NCBI RefSeq assembly: GCF_000158195.2
Contig: NZ_GL987988.1
Location: 205,371-269,370, forward strand
Direction: 5' to 3'
DNA length: 64,000 bases
From: Fusobacterium mortiferum ATCC 9817
GTDB lineage: Bacteria; Fusobacteriota; Fusobacteriia; Fusobacteriales; Fusobacteriaceae
Both the position numbers and the translations under genes were made by a program. Under the pieces are notes generated by a model. It was not told the origin of the DNA. It saw nothing but the letters and a program-made list of their open reading frames with translations, and did not search any database. Below are positions 27,438 through 35,999 of this stretch, piece after piece (position 1 is the stretch's first letter; every line of letters starts with the position of its first letter).

Positions 27438-28889
27438 ATGAATAATATAGCTTTTATATTATTAGACCAAGTAAGAGTAGATATGCTTGGAACATATGGA
27501 CATAAAATAGTAAAAACTCCAAATATGGATGCTATAGCAGCAGATGGAGTAAAGTTTAATAATGCTTTTACACCAGCTTCAGTGTGTGGTCCAGCAAGAA
27601 CATCTCTTTTTACAGGACAGATGCCAAGTAATCATGAATTAATGAGAAATAGTGAAAAAGGTGGAGAGGGAGATCCTAAATTAGATAATCCTAATATCAT
27701 AACTGAGATGGGAGATTATGCTAACTACTTAATTGGTAAATGGCATGTTGGAAAAACAGTACTCCCAAGAGATTTTGGATTTAGAGGACACAACTTTGAT
27801 GGATATGGATATCCAGGAAGTGGAGTATACAAAAATATGGTATTTGCTCAAGGACCAAAACAGGAGCCAAGATATAGAGAGTGGTTAGAAGAGAAAGGAT
27901 TTGAGATTCCAGAAGTAACAAGAGAGTATTTTGGAGAGAACCCACATCTTAGAGTTCAAGAGTTATGTGGATTATTAAGTGGACCAAGAGAAGCTTCATT
28001 ACCATTCTTCGTAGTAGATGAAGCTAAAAAAGCTGTATTAGAAGCTAAAAAAGAAAATAAACCTTTCTTTGTATGGATGAACTTTTGGGGACCACATACA
28101 CCATGTGTAATACCAGAGCCATATTATTCTATGTATAAGCCAGAAGATGTTGTGTTAGATGAGAGCTTTTATAATCCATTAGAAGGAAAGCCACTACACT
28201 ATAAAGATATATCTAAAATGTGGGGAATGTGGAGTGCTTCAGAAGAGAGATGGAAAGAGGTAATCAGTAAGTTCTGGGGATATATAACTCTTATTGATGA
28301 CGCTATTGGAGAGTTTGTAAAATTCCTTAAAGAAGAGGGATTGTATGAGAGTTTATTTATGGCAATAACTGCTGACCATGGAGATGCTATGGGAGCTCAT
28401 AGAATGATAGAAAAGGGAGAGTTTATGTTTGATACAACATATAGAATCCCTATGATAATAAAAGATCCACTTTCAAATAGAAAAGGAGAGGAAGATAATA
28501 ACTTTGTATATCTTCACGATTTAACTTCTACTTGTAATGAGGTAGCAGGGAAAAAAGCACCTGATTTCTTTGATGGAGAATCATTATTACCTATTTTAAG
28601 AGAGGGAAAAAATAATGATAGAAAAGGTGTATTAGGACAACTTGCTGGACATTTTGTGGCTTTTGAACAAAGAATGTGGAGAAGAGATGATTATAAACTT
28701 ATCTTCAATGCCACTGATGTTGGAGAACTATATGATCTAAAAAATGACCCACAAGAGTTACACAATTTATTCTATGATGAGAAGTATTCTAAAATAAAAA
28801 GAGAGATGTTAGAAGAACTTCATGCTGAAATGGTAAAGATCAAAGATCCACTAGAAAACTGGTTATATAGAATAATCTATGAAATTTAA
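27438..28889 (+). CDS. Arylsulfatase-family sulfatase, Cys type, no signal peptide
   Basis: This enzyme hydrolyses a sulfate ester. The maturation motif is C50-G-P-A-R54 in SVCGPARTSLFTGQ, whose Cys is converted to formylglycine. An N-terminal metal Asp is in LLDQVRVD and the C-terminal metal pair in TADHGDAMGAH. At 483 aa it is of normal length. No signal peptide is present, so it should act in the cytoplasm on sugars that enter still sulfated, in keeping with the symporter gene just before it. A maturase (anSME) is required for Cys-type sulfatases in anaerobes and none is encoded in this window. The position of the sulfate cleaved is unknown. Confidence 0.9.
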   Translation: MNNIAFILLDQVRVDMLGTYGHKIVKTPNMDAIAADGVKFNNAFTPASVCGPARTSLFTGQMPSNHELMRNSEKGGEGDPKLDNPNIITEMGDYANYLIGKWHVGKTVLPRDFGFRGHNFDGYGYPGSGVYKNMVFAQGPKQEPRYREWLEEKGFEIPEVTREYFGENPHLRVQELCGLLSGPREASLPFFVVDEAKKAVLEAKKENKPFFVWMNFWGPHTPCVIPEPYYSMYKPEDVVLDESFYNPLEGKPLHYKDISKMWGMWSASEERWKEVISKFWGYITLIDDAIGEFVKFLKEEGLYESLFMAITADHGDAMGAHRMIEKGEFMFDTTYRIPMIIKDPLSNRKGEEDNNFVYLHDLTSTCNEVAGKKAPDFFDGESLLPILREGKNNDRKGVLGQLAGHFVAFEQRMWRRDDYKLIFNATDVGELYDLKNDPQELHNLFYDEKYSKIKREMLEELHAEMVKIKDPLENWLYRIIYEI

Positions 28890-28902
28890 TAGAGTTTAAA
28901 TA

Positions 28903-28942
28903 AAAGGAGTTGTGGCAAATGATTTGTGACAACTCCTTTAAA
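28903..28942 (+). terminator. Terminator after the gntR1-symporter-sulfatase operon
   Basis: An 11-bp perfect stem AAAGGAGTTGT (28903-28913) pairs with ACAACTCCTTT (28929-28939). The loop is 15 nt and can pair further. Confidence 0.8.
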
Positions 28943-28950
28943 ATAAATTC

Positions 28951-28979
28951 TTGTAAAAAAGTGATAAAAGTGGTATTAT
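28951..28979 (+). promoter_or_regulatory. gntR2 promoter
   Basis: -35 TTGTAA (28951-28956), a 17-nt spacer and -10 TATTAT (28974-28979) lie 37 nt before the gntR2 start. Confidence 0.6.
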
Positions 28980-29015
28980 CATAATAATTGGAAAATATTA
29001 TGATGGAGGAATCTT

Positions 29016-29756
29016 ATGTTATTAGGAAAAGAGAGGATTCCACTGTACTATCAATTAGCAGAGATTATAATAGGAGAGATAGAGAGTAAAGGGTTACATG
29101 AAAATGATAGGTTACCTGCTGAAAGAGAGTACTGTGAGAAATATAAATTAAGTAGATCAACAGTAAGGCAAGCTATAGATTATTTGGAGAAAAAGGGATA
29201 TATATATAAAATTCAAGGAAGTGGAACTTTTGTTTCCTCTCAAAGATTAAAACAAAAACTTTTAAAATTTTATAGTTTTACAGAGGAAATGAAAAAACAA
29301 GGTAAAGTTCCTGAATCTAAAATTTTATCTTTTAAAGAAGTTGAAGCTAGTGAAAAAATTTCTAAAGAATTAAATATTGAAAAAGGAGATAAGGTTTTTG
29401 AACTGATAAGGCTTAGATTGGCAGATGGAGAGGAAATTATGTATGAAAAAACATACCTACCTGTGAAAAAATTTCCAAATTTATCAAAAAAAGATTTGCT
29501 AATTAGTCCATTATATGATATCCTACAAAGTAGATACAAGATGATATTCACAAAAGCCATTGAGAGATTTTCATTAGAAATTTCTGACAAAAAGGTTGCT
29601 GATGTACTTTCAATAGTAGAGGGAACACCAGTTATAAAGCTTCAGAGATGGACATATACAGGAATAGAGATTATCGAGTACACCATAAGTTCAGTTAGAG
29701 GAGATAGATTCGAATTTGAAGTTGAACTTGAGGAAGAGCAAAATAACAGACTCTAA
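29016..29756 (+). CDS. GntR-family repressor with UTRA domain (GntR2, NagR-like)
   Basis: A winged helix-turn-helix (about residues 6-73: IPLYYQLAEIIIGEI... RSTVRQAIDYLEKKGYIYKIQGSGTFVSS) is followed by a UTRA domain (about 90-240) ending ISSVRGDRFEFEVE. It precedes the galactosamine genes, so its effector is probably an amino-sugar phosphate such as GalN-6-P or GlcN-6-P. The element ATTGGTACGGACAAC behind it resembles the B. subtilis NagR box and recurs in the PTS promoter, making GntR2 the likely common repressor of both. SD GGAGG precedes the ATG. It differs from GntR1 in both protein sequence and predicted operator. Confidence 0.87.
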   Translation: MLLGKERIPLYYQLAEIIIGEIESKGLHENDRLPAEREYCEKYKLSRSTVRQAIDYLEKKGYIYKIQGSGTFVSSQRLKQKLLKFYSFTEEMKKQGKVPESKILSFKEVEASEKISKELNIEKGDKVFELIRLRLADGEEIMYEKTYLPVKKFPNLSKKDLLISPLYDILQSRYKMIFTKAIERFSLEISDKKVADVLSIVEGTPVIKLQRWTYTGIEIIEYTISSVRGDRFEFEVELEEEQNNRL

Positions 29757-29768
29757 CGGGTCTGATTT
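29747..29768 (+). terminator. Small hairpin overlapping the gntR2 stop codon
   Basis: A 7-bp stem CAGACTC (29747-29753) pairs with GGGTCTG (29758-29764), with a 4-nt loop that includes the TAA stop. ATTTTA follows. It could act as a weak terminator or mRNA-processing site that lowers expression of gntR2 relative to the genes behind it. Confidence 0.45.
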
Positions 29769-29782
29769 TAATTAAAATAAAA

Positions 29783-29798
29783 TTGGTACGGACAACAG
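29783..29798 (+). promoter_or_regulatory. NagR-like GntR operator before the ROK kinase gene
   Basis: TTGGTACGGACAACAG resembles the B. subtilis NagR/YvoA box (ATTGGTATAGACAACT). It shares 11 of 12 core bases with the site in the PTS promoter (24553-24564, other strand). Confidence 0.65.
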
Positions 29799-29819
29799 TA
29801 TAAATTTTAGGAGGAGAAG

Positions 29820-30773
29820 ATGAATTATTTTGTAGGAATAGACATAGGTGGGACAAATGTTGAGATAGGTATTTTAAATGCTCAAGGAGATATTTTAGGA
29901 AAAGAGAGTATAAAAACTGAATCTAAAAAAGGAGCAGAGGATACTTTTAATAGAATTTGGAATAAGACAAAGGAATTAGCTGAAAAATTAAAAATTAAGG
30001 TAGAGGATATAGAAGCTATAGGATTAGGGATACCTGGACCAGTAGTGAATAACTCAGTGGTAAAAATAGCAGCAAACTTTTCATGGAATAACGATTTTCC
30101 TGCTAAGGATTTGATGGAGAAGGTAACAGGAAAACCAGTAAAAGTTGGAAATGATGTTAAGGTAATAGCTTTAGGAGAAACACTTTTTGGAGCTGGAAAA
30201 GGGTATAAAAATAGTATAACAATACCAATAGGAACAGGAATAGCAGCTGGAATAATAATAGATGGAAAAATATTAGAAGGAGCTGGAGGAGCAGCTGGAG
30301 AGTTTGGACATGTAGTGGTAAATAAAGAGGGGTATAAATGTGGTTGTGGACTTACTGGTTGTTTAGAAACTTATTGCTCAGCTACTGGTATAGTTAGAGA
30401 GGGAAGAAGAAGATTAGAGCTAGATAAAAATAATGCCTTATATGAAGTAATAGGTGGAGATTTAGAAAAACTAGAAGCAAAGCATATATTTGATTTAGCT
30501 AAAAAAGGAGATAAATTTTCAAGTGAGATTGTAGATTTCTTCTGTGAAAAATTAGCTGAAGGGGTAGGAATGCTTTTAAATATAATCAATCCAGAAATAA
30601 TAATATTTACTGGTGGTGTAGCAAGAGCAGGAGAGATAATTACAGATGGTGTAAAAAAATATCTACCTAAATATGCATTAGGAATGACAATGGAAAACCT
30701 TATTTTTACATTTGGTAAGTTAGAAGAGGAAGCGGGAATAAAGGGAGCAGCAGCCCTTGTAATGAATAAATAA
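29820..30773 (+). CDS. ROK-family sugar kinase, probable N-acetylgalactosamine/amino-sugar kinase
   Basis: This cytoplasmic kinase of 317 aa has the ATP-binding motif GIDIGGTNVEIG at the N-terminus, the PIGTGIAAGIIIDG phosphate loop, and the ROK zinc motif GHVVVNKEGYKCGCGLTGCLE. ROK members include glucokinases, NagK and the AgaK type that makes GalNAc-6-phosphate. The position between gntR2 and agaS, with tagatose-pathway genes behind, points to phosphorylation of free GalNAc released by GH88 in the cytoplasm. GlcNAc is an alternative if hyaluronan is the main substrate. SD AGGAGG lies before the ATG. Confidence 0.82.
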   Translation: MNYFVGIDIGGTNVEIGILNAQGDILGKESIKTESKKGAEDTFNRIWNKTKELAEKLKIKVEDIEAIGLGIPGPVVNNSVVKIAANFSWNNDFPAKDLMEKVTGKPVKVGNDVKVIALGETLFGAGKGYKNSITIPIGTGIAAGIIIDGKILEGAGGAAGEFGHVVVNKEGYKCGCGLTGCLETYCSATGIVREGRRRLELDKNNALYEVIGGDLEKLEAKHIFDLAKKGDKFSSEIVDFFCEKLAEGVGMLLNIINPEIIIFTGGVARAGEIITDGVKKYLPKYALGMTMENLIFTFGKLEEEAGIKGAAALVMNK

Positions 30774-30802
30774 AATAAATTGAGGATAAAAGGAGAAAAA
30801 AG

Positions 30803-31945
30803 ATGGAATTTAAAAATTGTGTAACTTGGCAAGAAATAATTCAACAACCTTCTATTTGGAGAGAGGAACTAGAAATAGTAAAAAATAACCTTAAGTCAAT
30901 AGGAGCTTTTATTGAAAAAGTTCAAGGAAAAAAAGTAAAAGTAGTTTTTACAGGGGCAGGTTCTTCTGAATTTGTAGGAAATACTCTTTGTTCATATGTA
31001 AACAGCAAAGTAGATATAGATGTTTTATCAGTACCAACTACTGATATAGTATCTATGCCAGAACAATATTTAGAAGCAGATACAGCTACTATATTAGTTT
31101 CATGTGCTAGATCAGGGAATTCTCCTGAAAGTGTAGCTACAGTAAACCTAGCTGATAAATTAGTGAAAAATATTTATCACATCTTTATAACTTGTAATCC
31201 AGAAGGACATTTAGCAAAAATTTCTAAAGAGGGAGATAATAAATATCTTCTACTAATGCCTGAAAAAACAAATGATAAGGGATTTGCTATGACAGGAAGT
31301 TTCTCATCAATGGTAGTAGCAGGGGTATTAGTTTTACTAAGAAAAGATTTTGCTGAAATGGAAAGAAAAGTTACTTATGTAGCTAACTTAGTAGAAAAAA
31401 ATCTAGAAAAAATATTAGCAGATGCTGAAACAATAACTGACTTAGATATAGAGAGAATAGTTTATTTAGGAGATGGAGCTTTAAAAGGATTAGCTGAAGA
31501 GGTATCTTTAAAAGTTCTAGAGTTAACAGGTGGAAAATTGGCTTCTTTCTATAACACATTTTTAGGATTTAGACATGGACCTAAATCAATAGTAAATGAT
31601 AAAACAGCTATCGTATGTATGATGTCAAATAATCCATATACAAGAATATATGAATTAGACCTTTTAAAAGAGTTTAAAAATGAAGGTGGAAAGAAAAAAA
31701 TAATCGTACTAGATACTGTATGTGATGAAGAGGTAAAAAATAACTGTGATTATTACTTCTCATTTGCTGATGAAAAACTAGGAGAGATTGAAGAGGTATT
31801 TGCGGGATTAGGATACCTAGTATATGGACAATTAATATCTTTAGTAAAATCTGCAAAATTAGGAATTAACCCTGATAATCCATGTCCTACAGGAGAGGTT
31901 AACAGAGTAGTTAAAGGTGTAATTATCCATGAATATAATAAATAA
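30803..31945 (+). CDS. agaS: AgaS: galactosamine-6-phosphate deaminase/isomerase (SIS domains)
   Basis: The protein has two SIS (sugar isomerase) domains. Conserved AgaS features are TWQEIIQQPSIWRE at the N-terminus, VFTGAGSSEFVGNTL, LVSCARSGNSPESVATVNLA and FLGFRHGPKS. AgaS deaminates and isomerises D-galactosamine-6-phosphate to tagatose-6-phosphate, feeding the kinase and aldolase encoded downstream. The length of 380 aa is usual. It needs a deacetylated substrate, yet no GalNAc-6-P deacetylase gene is in this window. It is the third gene of the gntR2 operon. Confidence 0.9.
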   Translation: MEFKNCVTWQEIIQQPSIWREELEIVKNNLKSIGAFIEKVQGKKVKVVFTGAGSSEFVGNTLCSYVNSKVDIDVLSVPTTDIVSMPEQYLEADTATILVSCARSGNSPESVATVNLADKLVKNIYHIFITCNPEGHLAKISKEGDNKYLLLMPEKTNDKGFAMTGSFSSMVVAGVLVLLRKDFAEMERKVTYVANLVEKNLEKILADAETITDLDIERIVYLGDGALKGLAEEVSLKVLELTGGKLASFYNTFLGFRHGPKSIVNDKTAIVCMMSNNPYTRIYELDLLKEFKNEGGKKKIIVLDTVCDEEVKNNCDYYFSFADEKLGEIEEVFAGLGYLVYGQLISLVKSAKLGINPDNPCPTGEVNRVVKGVIIHEYNK

Positions 31946-31986
31946 TTTTTTAAAAAAGTAAATTTAAAATTTTAATAGATTTATAG

Positions 31987-32846
<860 letters not shown>

Positions 32847-32847
<1 letters not shown>

Positions 32848-33779
32848 TGAGTAGAGTATTAACAGTTACTTTAAACCCAGCTATTGATGTGAGATATAAT
32901 GTTGAAAATTTTAGATTAGGAAATGTCAACAGAACTCAAGGGATAGAAAAAAATGCTGGTGGAAAAGGAATAAATGTAAGTAGAATAATAAACCTTTTAG
33001 GTGGAGATATATTAGCAACAGGTATAGTTGGTGGATTTACAGGAAAACTTTTCTTAAAAAAATTAAATGAAAACTCTATAAAAAACAATTTTTTAGAGAG
33101 TGAGTATGAAACAAGAACATGTATTGCTATAATTGATGAGAAAATAGATGGAATTACAGAGATCCTAGAGTCTGGAAAAGGAGATATGGAAGTTTGTAAT
33201 CTATTTATAAAAAAATATTTAGAAATATTAGAAGATAAAGAGATTAAAGTAATATGTGGTTCTGGAAGTTTACTAAAGGGAATAGACCCATTAGTTTATA
33301 ATACTCTTATTGAAGAGGGAAATAAAAGAGGTATAAAATTTATTCTTGATACAAGTGGAAGTACACTAGTAAAGGGAATAGAAGCTAAGCCTTTCCTTAT
33401 AAAACCTAATCAAGAGGAGTTAGAGGATATTTTAGGAAGAAAATTAAACTCTATTGAAGAGATAGCAGATGCAGCTAGAGAGCTTATGAAAAAAGGAGCT
33501 GAAAATGTTATGGTAACTCTTGGAGGAGCAGGAGCCTTACTTATAACACCAGAGAGAGTATATAGAGGAACATTTCCTAAAGTAGAGATAAAAAATACTG
33601 TTGGTTCAGGAGATTCAACAGTAGGGGGATTTGCTTATGCACTTTCTCAAGGAAAAGATTTAGCAGAGTGCTTTAGATTAGGAATAGCTTGTGGAACTAC
33701 TAACGCTATGTTAGATTCTACAGGAACAATAGATATGGATATTTTAAATAATATTCTACCTAAAATAGAGATAAAATAG
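32847..33779 (+). CDS. lacC: Tagatose-6-phosphate kinase (LacC/PfkB family)
   Basis: This PfkB-family kinase has the LacC/FruK opening TVTLNPAIDVRYNVENF, the sugar-binding motif KNAGGKGINVSRIINLLGG and the C-terminal signature VKNTVGSGDSTVGGF, with catalytic Asp in GSGDS. It phosphorylates tagatose-6-phosphate to the 1,6-bisphosphate used by the aldolase just upstream. 1-Phosphofructokinase cannot be excluded from the sequence alone. The start overlaps the aldolase stop (TAATGA), which suggests translational coupling. It is the last gene of the gntR2 operon. Confidence 0.85.
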
Positions 33780-33788
33780 CTTTATAAT

Positions 33789-33845
33789 AAAAGGAAAAAG
33801 TTTATTGTATTACCCTATAGGTTAACAAAACTTTTTCCTTTTTTC
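33789..33845. terminator. Bidirectional terminator
   Basis: A 15-bp perfect stem AAAAGGAAAAAGTTT (33789-33803) pairs with 33828-33842. A tracts and T tracts on either side suit both the galactosamine operon and the convergent AraC gene. Confidence 0.8.
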
Positions 33846-33876
33846 TTAAAGTAATTTACTGGCTAGGTAGTTACTA

Positions 33877-35316
33877 TTATTCATTTAAACCAAAGTATTT
33901 CCCAGGAGAAACTCCCTCATATTTCCTAAAGATTCTTATAAAAGTATTTGAACTATTGTATCCAATTCTTTCGGCTAAATCTTTTATTTTAATATCTTTA
34001 TTTTCAGCCATAATCTCTTTGGCTTTTTCTATCCTATAGATATTTAGATAGTTTTTAAAATTATCCCCCATAACTTTTTTAAATAAAATACTTGTATATT
34101 TAAAAGAGTGTCCTAGATAATCAGCAAGATTATCAAGAGAGATATCTATATGGTAATTATCTTCAAGATATTTTTCTATTTTATTTTTTATATCAGAGTT
34201 ATCATCTTCATCTTTTTCTTTAGCTATTTTACATACATCTAGAATTTTTTCTTCAAATTTTTCTCTAAGCTCTTTTAAATCATTGGCTCTTAAAATTTCT
34301 TCACTACTAAAAATTTTAGGGTCAATATCTGAATTCATCTCTTTTAATTGAATTAAAATTCTTCCTAAACTATTATAAAGAAGCCCACTAAATTCTTTTA
34401 AATGTTTTTTATCAATATCTGCTGTGTTACTCTCATCAAATATTTCATCTAAGATTCTTTTAATTCCTATCTCATTAGCATTTAAAGTTTTAGTTATAAG
34501 CTTAGCTTCTATCTCAATAGGATAGTAATATTTCTTAGTTTGAGTTTCGTCTAAATCTTTAAGGAAAATAACTCTTTTTTGTTTGAATACAAACTTGTAA
34601 TCTAATATTTTTTTAGCTTCTTTGTATGCTCTTGGCATCTCATTTAATTTAGCATATTCTTTTGTAATAGCAATAGAAAATGTCAATTTGAAGTTTCTTT
34701 CACAATGATTAGCAAGACAGATCATTACCTCTTCTAACTCTTCTTCGCTAAGTTTATCTTCTAAAATAATAGCAATACTCTTATAGTCTATATCTACTAT
34801 TTCATAAATAACTTCCTCTTCAAAATATTTAGAAACAAACTCTTTAGAGATTTTAATCTTATCATAAATATTATCTGTAACTTCTACATCTAAAATTTCA
34901 AGAATTAAAACTCTATAGTTTTTTAAATTTAAAACAGGGATATTTGAGATAATATCTTGAATACTTTCTAAATTATTTAATCCAAGTAAAAAATCTTTAA
35001 TTTTTTTTCTGTTTTGATAAACTTTCATATCACTAATAGTATATTCAAGATTTTTATTTTCTAATGTGATTTCCTCAATCTTCTGTTCTATAAATTTTAC
35101 TTCTTGCTTGATATTTTTTCCTGAATAACCAATTTTAGTAGCTAAACTTCTAACAGGCTCAATTATAAAAAGTTTTAATAGATAGCATAAAAAGTATAAT
35201 ATTCCTGCTATTACAATAAGTTTAAATAATTCATAAGAAAAAATTTCAACCCTATTAATTTTAGGGAAACTATATATAAAATCACCGTTAAAATAACTTA
35301 TTTTAAATTTAATCAT
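33877..35316 (-). CDS. Membrane AraC-family regulator, C-terminal part (frameshifted)
   Basis: The last 95 or so residues form a double helix-turn-helix AraC domain (IDISLDNLADYLGHSFKYTSILFKKV... KIKDLAERIGYNSSNTFIRIFRKYEGVSPGKYF). The N-terminal part has a transmembrane helix (ELFKLIVIAGILYFLCYLL, about residues 30-50), followed by a cytoplasmic linker region. The same frame stays open upstream from 35316 to 35430, giving FFSEIYFELDNWYL, and joins the preceding reading frame across a 7-base T run. The intact protein would be about 700 aa, with two transmembrane helices around an extracytoplasmic sensor, like Bacillus YesS-type regulators. It is the best candidate activator of the lyase promoters. 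The DNA targets are inference. Confidence 0.8.
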   Translation of the reverse strand: MIKFKISYFNGDFIYSFPKINRVEIFSYELFKLIVIAGILYFLCYLLKLFIIEPVRSLATKIGYSGKNIKQEVKFIEQKIEEITLENKNLEYTISDMKVYQNRKKIKDFLLGLNNLESIQDIISNIPVLNLKNYRVLILEILDVEVTDNIYDKIKISKEFVSKYFEEEVIYEIVDIDYKSIAIILEDKLSEEELEEVMICLANHCERNFKLTFSIAITKEYAKLNEMPRAYKEAKKILDYKFVFKQKRVIFLKDLDETQTKKYYYPIEIEAKLITKTLNANEIGIKRILDEIFDESNTADIDKKHLKEFSGLLYNSLGRILIQLKEMNSDIDPKIFSSEEILRANDLKELREKFEEKILDVCKIAKEKDEDDNSDIKNKIEKYLEDNYHIDISLDNLADYLGHSFKYTSILFKKVMGDNFKNYLNIYRIEKAKEIMAENKDIKIKDLAERIGYNSSNTFIRIFRKYEGVSPGKYFGLNE

Positions 35317-35396
35317 TTTTTCTGGAATAATATCAGAAAAAGGAGGTTTTTTTCCTAGATTGATATTAAAATTTCCGTTAGTCAGATACCAGTTAT

Positions 35397-35978
35397 CTAA
35401 TTCAAAATATATTTCTGAAAAAAAGCTTCTCTATCTAAAGAGATTATCCAATAAATATTACTATTTTTCTCAAAACTTCCTTGATAAAATACAAAATTTA
35501 TTTTTTCTCCCACTTTATTAAGAAATTTTTGTTTTTCTTCTAAATTTTCAGGAAAATCATTGTATTTGAAATATTGAGTTTTATCCATAACTCCTAAATT
35601 GGAAAAAACTAAATTTTCATTTTTTTCAAAAAATTCTATTGAAAATCCAAGTCTATTATATATAGTATTAGTTTTTTTCAAATATTCATAAAGTTTAATT
35701 CTCTTATATCTTTTTTCACTAATAGAAGAGTTTTCAGAAAAATATGCTTTAAATTGTGAACTAGTTTTTAACTCATAAAGAGTAATATTAAGAAAATTTA
35801 ATTTTTTATCAATGCTCTGGTAAAGCTCTTCGGCTTTTTGTAAATTTTCTTTTTGGGTTTGATTGAGTATTTTATTAGTATTATAGATAGTCAATAAAAA
35901 TATAATAAGGAAAACAAATATTGGAATAAGTTTATTTGAAATTTTATTCCAATACTCTTTTTTTAAAATAGTTTTCAT
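35397..35978 (-). CDS. Membrane AraC-family regulator, N-terminal sensor part (frameshifted)
   Basis: This 193-aa fragment begins with a short basic stretch and a transmembrane helix (KLIPIFVFLIIFLLTIYN, about residues 17-34). A predicted extracytoplasmic helical/Cache-like sensor region follows and breaks off at EAFFQKYILN. The break is just after T7 (bases 35424-35418 on this strand). One extra T, or a -1 ribosomal slip on T-TTT-TTT, would give EAFFSEIYFELDNWY and continue into the AraC part. SD AGGAG precedes the ATG, and the gene starts 21 nt after the binding-protein gene upstream. The pair is therefore read as one interrupted gene, not two independent proteins. Confidence 0.72.
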   Translation of the reverse strand: MKTILKKEYWNKISNKLIPIFVFLIIFLLTIYNTNKILNQTQKENLQKAEELYQSIDKKLNFLNITLYELKTSSQFKAYFSENSSISEKRYKRIKLYEYLKKTNTIYNRLGFSIEFFEKNENLVFSNLGVMDKTQYFKYNDFPENLEEKQKFLNKVGEKINFVFYQGSFEKNSNIYWIISLDREAFFQKYILN

Positions 35979-35999
35979 AACACTCTCCTAAGCATAAAG

